DNA from: Bradyrhizobium sp. STM 3843 | Lineage (GTDB): Bacteria; Pseudomonadota; Alphaproteobacteria; Rhizobiales; Xanthobacteraceae | Direction: 5' to 3' | NCBI RefSeq assembly: GCF_000239815.1 | Contig: NZ_CAFK01000237.1 | Coordinates: 1 to 32,016, forward strand | Length of the DNA: 32,016 nucleotides | Shown here: piece by piece, positions 16,988 through 24,502 of the stretch | Layout: every line of letters begins with the position of its first letter | Position numbering within the stretch: the first letter of the stretch is position 1 | The notes under the pieces: model-generated | Told to the model about the DNA's origin: nothing | Seen by the model: the letters and a program-made list of their open reading frames with translations, nothing else | Database searches by the model: none | Made by a program: the position numbers and the translations under genes

Positions 16988-17009
16988 ATTCTTTTATGCT
17001 TCAAGCAAT
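16988..17009. promoter_or_regulatory. candidate degenerate MarR operator in the divergent promoter region
   Basis: The sequence ATTCTTTTA-TGCT-TCAAGCAAT pairs at six of nine arm positions around a four-base centre, the same spacing as the perfect site at 15468-15487. Its central TGCTTCAAGCA is an exact odd palindrome. It lies between the MarR gene and the divergent binding-protein gene, where autoregulation would act. The match is weak. Confidence 0.35.
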
Positions 17010-17163
17010 TGGCGCGCGGCTTGCATGCGCCGGCTCCGGTCGCCTCCAGGCGCTGGGTCCTGCTTGCAGCAAAGGGCTGCATCGGACTAGGCTTCAAACG
17101 GCGGCATTTGTCCGGCCGAGTGCAACAGCACCGTGTCGAATGTCTTAATCCGGGGGAGTTGTC

Positions 17164-18336
17164 ATGAAAGCGTTTGTCAAGCTGGCCAGCTTTGGCCTTG
17201 TCACCGCGCTGATCGCGCAGCCGGCCGTCGCGGCCGACAAGATCAAGATCGGCGTCATCGTGACCCTGTCAGGTCCAGCGGCGGCCCTCGGCCAGCAGGT
17301 CCGCGACGGCTTCAACCTGGCGGTCAAGGATCTCGGCGGCAAGATGGGCGGCAAGGAGGTCGAAGTCGTCGTCGCCGACGATGAGCTGAAGCCGGACGCC
17401 GCCATCACCAAAGCCAAGGGCCTGCTCGAGCGCGACAAGGTCGACTTCGTGGTCGGCCCGATCTTCTCCAACATGCTGCAGGCGATCCACCGCCCGGTAA
17501 CCGAGAGCAAGACCTTTCTGATCAGCCCGAATGCCGGCCCCTCCAGCTATGCCGGCAAGGAGTGCAGCCCGTTCTTCTACGTCACCTCCTATCAAAACGA
17601 CCAGGTGCACGAGATCCTCGGCAAGGTCGCGCAGGACCGCGGCTATAAGCGGGTCTATCTCCTGGTGCCGAACTACCAAGCGGGCCGCGACTCCGTCGCC
17701 GGCTTCAAGCTCGACTACAAGGGCGAGATCGTCGAGGAGTCCTACGTGCCTCTGAACACGCTCGACTTCCAGCCGGAGCTGTCCAAGATCTCGTCGCAGA
17801 AGCCCGATGCGGTCTTCACCTTCATGCCCGGTGGCATGGGCGTCAACCTCGTCAAGCAATACAAGCAGGCCGGCCTCGCCGACAGCATCCCGGTGCTCTC
17901 GGCCTTCACGGTCGATGAATCCACCCTACCGGCGCAGCAGGACGCCGCGGTCGGCATGTTCGGCGGCGCCAATTGGGCGCCCAATCTCGACAATCCCCAG
18001 AACAAGAAATTCGTGGCCGCTTACGAGGCTGCCTATAACAGCGTGCCCGGCACCTACGCCATGCAGGCCTATGACGCGGCAATGCTGATCGACAGCGCGG
18101 TGAAGGCGGTCGGCGGCGACCTCAGCAACAAGGATGCGGTCGGGGCCGCGCTGAAGAAAGCCGACTTCACATCGCTGCGCGGCGGTTTCAAGTTCAACAC
18201 CAACGGCTATCCGATCCAGGACTTTTATCTCACCAAGGTCGCGAGGCGGCCGGACGGAAAATTCCAGACCGAGATCGTGCAGAAGGTGTTCGAGACCTAC
18301 GGCGACCGCTACGCCAAAGACTGCCCGGCCAAGTAA
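17164..18336 (+). CDS. Liv-type ABC transporter periplasmic substrate-binding protein
   Basis: A 390-residue periplasmic binding protein of the branched-chain amino-acid/amide (LivJ/LivK, type I fold) family. The signal peptide is about residues 1-23, with cleavage after AVA. The mature start ADKIKIGVIVTLSGPAAALGQQ and the fold-typical ISPNAGPSSYAGKECSPFFYVTSYQN follow. In these bacteria many such proteins bind aromatic acids, so the substrate of this locus is a reasonable ligand. No permease or ATPase of this ABC class is in the window, so it must borrow them. GGGGGAG sits 5 bases before the ATG. The cupin gene follows after 29 bases. Confidence 0.9.
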   Translation: MKAFVKLASFGLVTALIAQPAVAADKIKIGVIVTLSGPAAALGQQVRDGFNLAVKDLGGKMGGKEVEVVVADDELKPDAAITKAKGLLERDKVDFVVGPIFSNMLQAIHRPVTESKTFLISPNAGPSSYAGKECSPFFYVTSYQNDQVHEILGKVAQDRGYKRVYLLVPNYQAGRDSVAGFKLDYKGEIVEESYVPLNTLDFQPELSKISSQKPDAVFTFMPGGMGVNLVKQYKQAGLADSIPVLSAFTVDESTLPAQQDAAVGMFGGANWAPNLDNPQNKKFVAAYEAAYNSVPGTYAMQAYDAAMLIDSAVKAVGGDLSNKDAVGAALKKADFTSLRGGFKFNTNGYPIQDFYLTKVARRPDGKFQTEIVQKVFETYGDRYAKDCPAK

Positions 18337-18365
18337 TTGAGCAAGTAACAGAGGGAGAAAAACGC

Positions 18366-18821
18366 ATGAGCCATCCGGAAATCGCCGGCATCACCCGGGC
18401 CAATGAAGGCATCCAGGGCATCACCTGGAACATCCTGGGGCAGATCTATGTGCCGAAGAACCGCACGGAGCACAGTTTTTCCTGGCACGCGACCTTCCCG
18501 ACCGGCACCTTCGTGCCCCCGCACATTCATCCCGACCAGGACGAGTATCTCTACATCCTGGAAGGCCGGCTCGACTTCTTCCTCGACGGCGCCGAGGAAT
18601 ATGCGACCGCGGGCGACACGGTGCGGCTGCCGATGGGCAAACCGCACGGGATCTTCAACAAATCAGGCCAGACCGCGAAAACCCTGTTCTGGGTATCGCC
18701 GACGCGCCGGCTCTACGACCTGTTCTGGGCGATCCACAACATGCGCGAGCAGAACCCGGACGATGTCGTCAAGCTCGCGGCCGAGCACAACATCCACTTC
18801 CTGCCGCCCCCGCCGCAATAG
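18366..18821 (+). CDS. cupin-domain protein, possible metal-dependent dioxygenase
   Basis: A 151-residue single-domain cupin with a complete metal site: His53, His55 and Glu60 in PPHIHPDQDEYLYILEG, and His94 in LPMGKPHGIFN. A helical tail follows, ending in a proline run (LPPPPQ). Small cupins of this quercetinase-like type can be dioxygenases, isomerases or sensors. It lies 29 bases after the binding-protein gene with AGGGAGAAAA upstream, so the two are co-transcribed, divergently from the MarR gene. Whether it acts on a ring-hydroxylated product of the locus is unknown; it is shorter than gentisate-type ring-cleaving cupins. Confidence 0.82.
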   Translation: MSHPEIAGITRANEGIQGITWNILGQIYVPKNRTEHSFSWHATFPTGTFVPPHIHPDQDEYLYILEGRLDFFLDGAEEYATAGDTVRLPMGKPHGIFNKSGQTAKTLFWVSPTRRLYDLFWAIHNMREQNPDDVVKLAAEHNIHFLPPPPQ

Positions 18822-18883
18822 GCCAAAGAGTATGCGCATTCCGAGATGTTGGATTTCGAGCTGTCGCGCAGAATGCAGTGCGC

Positions 18884-18954
18884 TCCCTCTCCCCGTTCTT
18901 CACGGCGCCGCGACGAGCTTCGCTCGCGCTGAGAGGGTTGGGGTGAGGGGCAAC
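18884..18954. repeat. intergenic repeat, family A, short copy 3
   Basis: About 70 bases between the convergent cupin and flavin-monooxygenase genes. Outer CCCTCT and AGAGGG arms enclose CGAGC-TTC-GCTCG, and the family A core GGGTGAGGGG follows. It may terminate one or both convergent transcripts, but no T-run follows. Confidence 0.55.
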
Positions 18955-18980
18955 CACACGACAGGTATGAGTTCTTAGAC

Positions 18981-20228
18981 CTACGAGGCTTGCCGCGTCA
19001 CCATGCGCGCGGCAAAGCCGGCCCGTGCTGCGTAGCCACGCACGATCGCCTCGCGGGCCTCGTAATTGAGGATGGTGTTGATATCGGTGAAGCCTTGCGG
19101 CGCAAGCTGCTCGACCGCATCGATCACACCTTCCGGGCCACCGCGGCGGTTCGAGGCAACGATGTCGGCGGTCATCGGCAGCCGCTTCTGCTCATAGGCC
19201 ATCAGCGCCTGGCGCGGATGTTCGCCATGAACCAGCGCATCGGCCAGCGCGCGGGCGTCGAGAATGGCCTGGGAGGCGCCGTTCGATCCGACCGGATACA
19301 TCGGGTGCGCGGCGTCGCCGAGCAGCGTGACCCGGCCGCAGGTCCAATAAGGCAGCGGATCGCGGTCGCAGCAGGGGTATTCCCAGAACTCCGGCGTGGC
19401 GCGGACCAGTGCGCCGAAATCGACCTGGGGAATATGGAAGCCTGCGACATGCGGCATCAGCTCGTCGGCGCGACCGAGCCGCGACCAATCCTCGCGCCGT
19501 GGCGGCGGCGTGTTTGCGTCGCCGATGCGGACCAACACGGCCCAGTTGGTGAGCCGGGTCGCGGGGCTCGATCCCTCCGCGATCGGGTAGATCACGGCCT
19601 TGGCGTTGAGCCCGCCGGCGATGATCATCGATTGGCCGGTCAGGAACACCGGCCAGTCAGTCGCGCCGCGCCACAGCATCAGGCCGTTCCAGCACGGCGG
19701 GCCTTCATTCGGAAACAGCGTCTGCCGCACCTTGGAATGGATGCCGTCCGCGCCGATCAGGATATCGCCACGGATGGTTCGCACATGGGCGCCGGAGCGG
19801 TCGAAGAAATAGGCGGTCACGCCGCCCTCGTCCTGGGTGAAGGCGCCGAGCCGGCAGCCGGTGTGGACCTTCTCCGGCCCCAGCCGCTCCAGCACGGCCT
19901 GATGGATCACGCCCTGCAGCCGCCCGCGATGGACCGAGAATTGCGGCACGTCGTGGCCGGCATCGAGCCCACGCTTTTCGTGCCAGACCTCCTGGCCATG
20001 ACGGGTCAAATAGAACAGCTCGTAGGTGCGGATCGCGGCCTGGTCGAGCCGGTCCAGCAGGCCGAGCTGGGCGAGCTCACGGATGGCATGGGGCAGCGTG
20101 TTGATCCCGACGCCGAGCTCGCGGACCGCGTCCGCCTGCTCGAACAACTCGCAATCGATGCCGCGCGCCCGCAACATCAGGGCCGTCGTCAGTCCGCCGA
20201 TACCGCCGCCAACGATGATTGCCTTCAT
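18981..20228 (-). CDS. flavin-dependent aromatic monooxygenase, PhzS-like
   Basis: A 415-residue single-component FAD monooxygenase of the group A (p-hydroxybenzoate hydroxylase-like) fold. The dinucleotide-binding GGGIGG is at about 7-12, ILIGADGIHSKVR is the DG motif, and GDAAHPMYPVGSNGASQAILDA is the second FAD motif. The GVGINTLPHA and FSVHRGRLQ patterns resemble PhzS and related flavin-dependent oxidoreductases. The likely reaction is NAD(P)H- and O2-dependent hydroxylation of an aromatic ring. It is the third gene of the SDR-crotonase-monooxygenase operon. It is much smaller than the bifunctional 2-aminobenzoyl-CoA or salicylyl-CoA oxygenases (about 770 residues) that usually accompany such ligases. 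Confidence 0.88.
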   Translation of the reverse strand: MKAIIVGGGIGGLTTALMLRARGIDCELFEQADAVRELGVGINTLPHAIRELAQLGLLDRLDQAAIRTYELFYLTRHGQEVWHEKRGLDAGHDVPQFSVHRGRLQGVIHQAVLERLGPEKVHTGCRLGAFTQDEGGVTAYFFDRSGAHVRTIRGDILIGADGIHSKVRQTLFPNEGPPCWNGLMLWRGATDWPVFLTGQSMIIAGGLNAKAVIYPIAEGSSPATRLTNWAVLVRIGDANTPPPRREDWSRLGRADELMPHVAGFHIPQVDFGALVRATPEFWEYPCCDRDPLPYWTCGRVTLLGDAAHPMYPVGSNGASQAILDARALADALVHGEHPRQALMAYEQKRLPMTADIVASNRRGGPEGVIDAVEQLAPQGFTDINTILNYEAREAIVRGYAARAGFAARMVTRQAS

Positions 20229-20315
20229 CGCACTCTACTCCATCAGCGCAAGACGTCTCAGCCGCCAGCGTGGCACGGTTATTTACCGCCCCGCAAGCGG
20301 CTTCGTTCGACCTCG

Positions 20316-21152
20316 TTAATTGCCCTGAAACACCGGCTTGGTCTTGGCGGCGAAGGCTTCGAAGGCGCGCTTGAAATCCTCTGTTGTCATGCACAACGCC
20401 TGGGCAACAGCCTCCGCCTCGATCGCCTCCTCCACCGACATCGCCCATTCCATCGCCAGCATGCGCTTGGTCATCGTGTTGGCAAAGGTCGGACCTTGCG
20501 CGATCTCGCGCGCCAGCGCTTCCCCCTGCGCAAGCACCTCGTTCGGCGCGACGATGCGGCTGAAAAAGCCCCAGCGCTCGCCCTCCTCCGCGCTCATGAA
20601 GCGGCCGGTGTAGAGCAGCTCGGAGGCGCGCGACTGGCCGATGATGCGCGGCAGGATCGCGCAGGCGCCCATGTCGCAGCCGGCGAGCCCGACCTTGTTG
20701 AACAGGAAGGCGACCTTGGCGCCGGCAGCGGCGAGCCTGATGTCGGACGCCATCGCCACGATCGCGCCGGCGCCGGCGCAAATGCCTTCGACCGCCGCCA
20801 CGATCGGCTGCGGACAAGCCCGCATCGCCTTGACCAGATCGCCGGTCATGCGGGTGAACGCGGTCAGCCCCTTGGTGTCCATCTGCACCAGCGGCCCAAT
20901 GATCTCGAACACGTCGCCGCCGGACGAGAAATTGCGACCGGCGCCGGTGACAACGATGGCCTTCACGGCATCGTCGAAGGCGCAGGCGCGGAAAAAGTCG
21001 GTCAGCTCGCGATAGCTTTCGAACGTCAGCGGATTCTTCCGCTCCGGCCGGTTGAGCGTCACGGTCGCGACGCGCTCGGTCACCGTCAGCAGGAAATGGC
21101 TCGGCGTGTAATTCGCCAGCGGCACCGTGACGGAATTGGCCGGTCTGCTCAT
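20316..21152 (-). CDS. crotonase-fold (enoyl-CoA hydratase/isomerase family) protein with atypical active site
   Basis: A 278-residue crotonase-superfamily protein expected to act on a CoA thioester. The oxyanion-hole segments FSSGGD (75-80) and ICAGAGAIVAMASD (124-137) are present. Aligned by eye with rat enoyl-CoA hydratase, catalytic Glu144 is Ile131 and Glu164 is Phe151, so ordinary hydration is unlikely. Asp160 in AGCDMG aligns with the Asp used by PaaG-like isomerases and by 4-chlorobenzoyl-CoA dehalogenase. An isomerase, hydrolase or ring-modifying role is therefore possible. The ATG has AGGGGA 7 bases upstream and lies 36 bases after the SDR stop. Confidence 0.88.
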   Translation of the reverse strand: MSRPANSVTVPLANYTPSHFLLTVTERVATVTLNRPERKNPLTFESYRELTDFFRACAFDDAVKAIVVTGAGRNFSSGGDVFEIIGPLVQMDTKGLTAFTRMTGDLVKAMRACPQPIVAAVEGICAGAGAIVAMASDIRLAAAGAKVAFLFNKVGLAGCDMGACAILPRIIGQSRASELLYTGRFMSAEEGERWGFFSRIVAPNEVLAQGEALAREIAQGPTFANTMTKRMLAMEWAMSVEEAIEAEAVAQALCMTTEDFKRAFEAFAAKTKPVFQGN

Positions 21153-21188
21153 CGAAATTCCCCTCTGCTCATATCCTTCGACCTCGCC

Positions 21189-21950
21189 TCAGATCTCACC
21201 GCCCGCGACCGCAATGGCCTGGCCGGTGATCGCGCCCGCTCCCGTGCCGCACAGCCACAGCACGGTATCGGCGACTTCCTGTGGCGTGACGAGACGCCCC
21301 TGCGGATTGTGCCTTGCGAGCTCGGTCGCCGCCTGCTCGCGACTGCGTCCGGTCTTCTTCATGATGGTTTCGATGCTGCCGGCCACCAGGTCGGTGTCGG
21401 TGAAGCCCGGACAGACCGCATTAACAGTCACATGGGTCGCCGCGAGCTCCAGCGCCAGCGAGCGCGTCAGTCCGACCACTGCATGCTTCGCGGCCGTATA
21501 GGCGCTGACATAGGGGTAGCCCTTCAATCCGGCCGTCGAAGCGATCGCAACGATGCGGCCATAGGACCGATCCTTCATCGCGGGCAGCACGGCCTGGATG
21601 GCATGCACCACGCCCATGAAGTTGACGTCGATCATGCGACGAAACAGCGCCGCATCGGACTTCGCGAAGGGGGCGGATTCCGCGCTGCCGGCATTCGCGA
21701 TCAAGATGTCGATCGGCTGCCGGCCCGCGGCGCTCGCGACCGCTGCACTCACCGCCGCCGGATCGGCGACATCGGCAATGGCCGCATGATCGGCGCATCC
21801 CGCCGCAATCGCCTCATCCAGCGTGGCGGCACTGCGTCCGATGATCGTGACGGTAGCGCCGGCCTCTTTCAAAACGCGCGCGATCTCGCGGCCGATGCCG
21901 CGGCCGCCGCCGGTCACCAGCGCATGGGACGAACCAGGCAACCTCGACAT
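21189..21950 (-). CDS. short-chain dehydrogenase/reductase
   Basis: A 253-residue classical SDR. The cofactor motif is TGGGRGIG (13-20), NAG lies at about 86-88, and the catalytic set is Ser138, Tyr151 and Lys155 in the YxxxK motif. The acidic/basic pattern after strand 2 (GRS) suggests NADP(H). It most likely oxidises or reduces a hydroxyacyl-CoA or ring intermediate. I place the start at the ATG at 21950 because AGGAGG lies 7 bases upstream; a frame reaching 22262 would run through the candidate operator at 21993-22012. It is the first gene of a three-gene operon with the crotonase and the flavin monooxygenase. Confidence 0.92.
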   Translation of the reverse strand: MSRLPGSSHALVTGGGRGIGREIARVLKEAGATVTIIGRSAATLDEAIAAGCADHAAIADVADPAAVSAAVASAAGRQPIDILIANAGSAESAPFAKSDAALFRRMIDVNFMGVVHAIQAVLPAMKDRSYGRIVAIASTAGLKGYPYVSAYTAAKHAVVGLTRSLALELAATHVTVNAVCPGFTDTDLVAGSIETIMKKTGRSREQAATELARHNPQGRLVTPQEVADTVLWLCGTGAGAITGQAIAVAGGEI

Positions 21951-21992
21951 GCGCGCGCCTCCTCGCATCTGCGAACAGTTCGAGGCCGGACG

Positions 21993-22012
21993 ATATTTTA
22001 ATCTTAAAGTAT
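21993..22012. promoter_or_regulatory. candidate MarR-type operator upstream of the SDR operon
   Basis: The sequence ATATTTTA-ATCT-TAAAGTAT is an inverted repeat with one mismatch, in an otherwise GC-rich region. It lies 43-62 bases upstream of the SDR start. The left arm is identical to, and the right arm one base from, the perfect palindrome upstream of the CoA ligase, with the same four-base centre and nearly the same distance to the start codon. Confidence 0.68.
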
Positions 22013-22083
22013 TTGCAACAAGGCTCCTGCGCGACCGCGAGGTCAATCGCGCCGTTGCCGAAGGCGCGGCCTTGGCGCAGCGC

Positions 22084-22329
22084 CTAGTCGGTCTTGCGAC
22101 GCCCGGTGCGCGGATTGAGCGGATCGCGCCGCTCCCGCAGCAATCCCTCCGGCAGCATCGGCTCGGTGCCCGGCAAGGGTTCTGCGCGCACATCGGCGCC
22201 CCATTGCTCGCGCTGGCGCTGTGTGGTCGCGTCCTTGACCTGCTGGGCCTGCGGCAAACCATCCTTGTTGATGGGATCGTAGGCGCCAGAGCGGATGTCG
22301 CGGGTGTCTTTGGAGATGCCTGTCGTCAT
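22084..22329 (-). CDS. small hydrophilic hypothetical protein
   Basis: An 81-residue, strongly charged protein without membrane segments (MTTGISKDTRDIRSGAYDP at the N-terminus, RRDPLNPRTGRRKTD at the C-terminus). The varied composition looks like real protein, not a shadow frame, and I have the impression that similar short proteins occur in related rhizobia; no function is known to me. The ribosome binding site is weak. It stands between the SDR promoter and the end of the isomerase gene, on the same strand as both, and may be expressed at the tail of the large catabolic operon. Confidence 0.5.
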   Translation of the reverse strand: MTTGISKDTRDIRSGAYDPINKDGLPQAQQVKDATTQRQREQWGADVRAEPLPGTEPMLPEGLLRERRDPLNPRTGRRKTD

Positions 22330-22437
22330 GCAGATCTAACGAGCGCGCCCGGCGGATCGTTCCCGAGAACGGCGATCCGGAGGGACGCCTGTATCGGGGT
22401 TCCCACCGCTGTCGAGCGCGTCCGCCCGAAGGGAGAC

Positions 22438-23304
22438 TCAGACGACGGACTTGTGCCTTTCGATGCAGACCCGCAGGACATCGTCGATCGGCCTTCCCCA
22501 CCATTCATTGGAGAAGATTTCGATCTCGGAATAGCCGGCATAGCCTTGCGCCTCGACCGCCCGTCGCACCGATCTAATGTCGATCACGCCGTCGCCCATC
22601 ATGCCGCGGTCGTTGAGGATGTCCCGGGTCGGAACCAGCCAGTCGCAGACGTGAAAGGCCAGGATGCGGTCCCTGCCCGCGCGTGCGATCGCGCCCATCA
22701 GCTCCGGGTCCCACCAGATATGATAGACATCAAGCGCCACGCCGAGCACGCCGGAGCGCTCAGGATCAAGCCGGTCGCAGATGTCGAGCGCCTGCTTCGT
22801 CGTGTTCACGCAGGCGCGGTCGGCGGCATAGGCCGGATGGAGCGGCTCGATCGCGAGCGGCAGCGCGGCCTGTTTGGCGTAGTCGAGCATCTCGGCGATG
22901 GCGTCCTCGACCTGGGTGCGCGCAGCTGCGATATCCTTCGAAGCCGTGCTACCCGGCCTGGAATATTGCGGCAGGCCGCCGACGACCAGCACGATGCAGG
23001 ACGCACCGAGCGCGTGGGCCTCGTCGACCGCGCGACGGTTGTCGTCACGTACCTCGCCGCGCCGCGCCTCATCCGAGGTGAACATGCCGCCGCGGCAGTA
23101 GCCGGACAGTTCGAGCCCGGCATCGCGGACGGCGCGGACCGCGCGATCGAGCCCGACTGCAGCGACCTGGTCGCGCCAGGGATCGATGGCGCGAATGCCG
23201 TGCCGCGCACATGCATCGATGATCTCGGTGAGATCGCCCTGCTTGCGAACCGTCGCCGTATTCAGCGACAGCCAGCGATGATCGAAGGAAAAGTCCCGCA
23301 TCAC
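22438..23304 (-). CDS. sugar phosphate isomerase/epimerase family TIM-barrel protein
   Basis: A 288-residue xylose-isomerase-like (AP endonuclease 2 superfamily) TIM barrel. Probable metal ligands are Glu153 (IEPLHP), Asp192 (LDVYHIWW), His218 (AFHVCD) and Glu262 (EIEIF), in the order expected for this fold. Members isomerise, epimerise or eliminate on sugars, keto-sugars and cyclitols. The first possible start is a GTG (23304) overlapping the DUF993 stop as GTGA; an ATG follows directly at 23301. It is the last gene of the seven-gene transport and catabolism operon. The substrate is unknown. Confidence 0.85.
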   Translation of the reverse strand: MMRDFSFDHRWLSLNTATVRKQGDLTEIIDACARHGIRAIDPWRDQVAAVGLDRAVRAVRDAGLELSGYCRGGMFTSDEARRGEVRDDNRRAVDEAHALGASCIVLVVGGLPQYSRPGSTASKDIAAARTQVEDAIAEMLDYAKQAALPLAIEPLHPAYAADRACVNTTKQALDICDRLDPERSGVLGVALDVYHIWWDPELMGAIARAGRDRILAFHVCDWLVPTRDILNDRGMMGDGVIDIRSVRRAVEAQGYAGYSEIEIFSNEWWGRPIDDVLRVCIERHKSVV

Positions 23305-24494
23305 GGCTCGACACCGCGCGCCGCGAGCAAGGTCTTCATGCGGCGCGTCGCCATCTCCGGATTGGCGAGCAGCCCGGCCTTGTCGGCGAGCCGGAACAGC
23401 TCGGCGAGATGCAACGTGGAGCGCGCGCTCTCCTGGCCGCCGATCATGATGAAATGATCCTGATGACCATTCAGATAAGCCATGAACACGATGCCGGTCT
23501 TGTAGAAGCGGGTCGGCGCCTTGAAGATGTGTCGCGACAGCGGCACCGTCGGCCCGAGCACTTCGTGGAACGCGGCTTCGTCGCCGGCTGCAAGGTGCGA
23601 CAATGCATAGGATGCCGCGGGTGCGATCGCATCGAAAATGCCCAGCAGCGCATGCGAATGGCCCTGCGCGTCGCCCGCGATCAGTTCGGCGTAGTTGAAG
23701 TCATCGCCGGTGTACATCTTCACCCGTTGGTCCAGCCGGCGGCGCATGTCGATCTCGCGCTGCTTGTCGAGCAGCGAGATCTTCACGCCATCGATCTTCG
23801 CCGCATTGGCGTTAATGATCGCGACGGCCGTGTCCATCGCCATGTCAAGATCGGCCGTTCCCCAATAGCCGGCAAGCGCAGGGTCAAACATGTCGCCGAG
23901 CCAGTGGATGATCACGGGCTCGCGCACCTGCGCCAAGATGCGGTCGTACACATCAGCATAATCGTCGGCGCTGCGGCCAAGCTTGGCAAGCGCGCGCGAG
24001 GCCATGAGGATGATGCGGCCGCCGACCTTTTCGATTGCCGCGATCTGCGCTTCATAGGCCCTCACGACATCGTCCAGCGTCTTGGCCTGGTCGAGCGCGA
24101 GGTGATCCGTTCCAGCGCCCGAAAAGACCAGCGCATTGCGGCGGTGCTTGCTCGCCGCAACCGAGCGCGAGATCAGATCCAGCGACGTCGGCCAATCGAG
24201 GCCCATGCCGCGCTGCGCGGTGTCCATAGCCTCGGCAACGCCAAGGCCGAGATCCCAGATGTGCTCGCGGAAGGCGATGGTCCTGTCCCAATCAACCGCT
24301 GCCGACAGCCAGGGATCGCACTCCGCAAGCGGATCGGCCACCACATGCACGGCCGAGAATGCAACGCGGTTCAATGAAGCTTGCAGCTTCTCCGGGAAAC
24401 TCCGCGGCGCCGTCAGGCGGTAGGTCTCCAACGAACGATCGGCCTGGGGAAGCTTGAGCGACAACGACGACATCGGCATCACGGGCTTGTTCAT
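23301..24494 (-). CDS. DUF993 protein (dihydrodipicolinate synthase-like TIM barrel)
   Basis: A 397-residue protein of the DUF993 family, distantly related to the DHDPS/NAL class I aldolase superfamily. Segments such as RIILMASRALAKLGRSADDY, HWLGDMFDPALAGYWGT and DGVKISLLDKQREI are typical; the lysine in DGVKISLL is the likely Schiff-base candidate by analogy, not proven. The start at 24494 (MNKPVMPM) has GAGG 6 bases upstream and lies 8 bases after the Gfo gene stop. An aldolase or decarboxylating lyase acting late in a pathway is the natural guess. I know of no characterised member. Confidence 0.82.
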   Translation of the reverse strand: MNKPVMPMSSLSLKLPQADRSLETYRLTAPRSFPEKLQASLNRVAFSAVHVVADPLAECDPWLSAAVDWDRTIAFREHIWDLGLGVAEAMDTAQRGMGLDWPTSLDLISRSVAASKHRRNALVFSGAGTDHLALDQAKTLDDVVRAYEAQIAAIEKVGGRIILMASRALAKLGRSADDYADVYDRILAQVREPVIIHWLGDMFDPALAGYWGTADLDMAMDTAVAIINANAAKIDGVKISLLDKQREIDMRRRLDQRVKMYTGDDFNYAELIAGDAQGHSHALLGIFDAIAPAASYALSHLAAGDEAAFHEVLGPTVPLSRHIFKAPTRFYKTGIVFMAYLNGHQDHFIMIGGQESARSTLHLAELFRLADKAGLLANPEMATRRMKTLLAARGVEP

Positions 24495-24502
24495 GATCGG
24501 CC

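Noticed and set aside
13222..17148. 1308-codon plus-strand open frame
   Set aside because: It is antisense to RidA, CoA ligase, hydrolase and MarR genes, all of which match known families. Its composition is Arg/His/Asp-rich, as expected for a mirror frame of GC-rich codons.
18990..22001. 1003-codon plus-strand open frame
   Set aside because: It is antisense to the monooxygenase, crotonase and SDR genes and has shadow composition with no recognisable domain.
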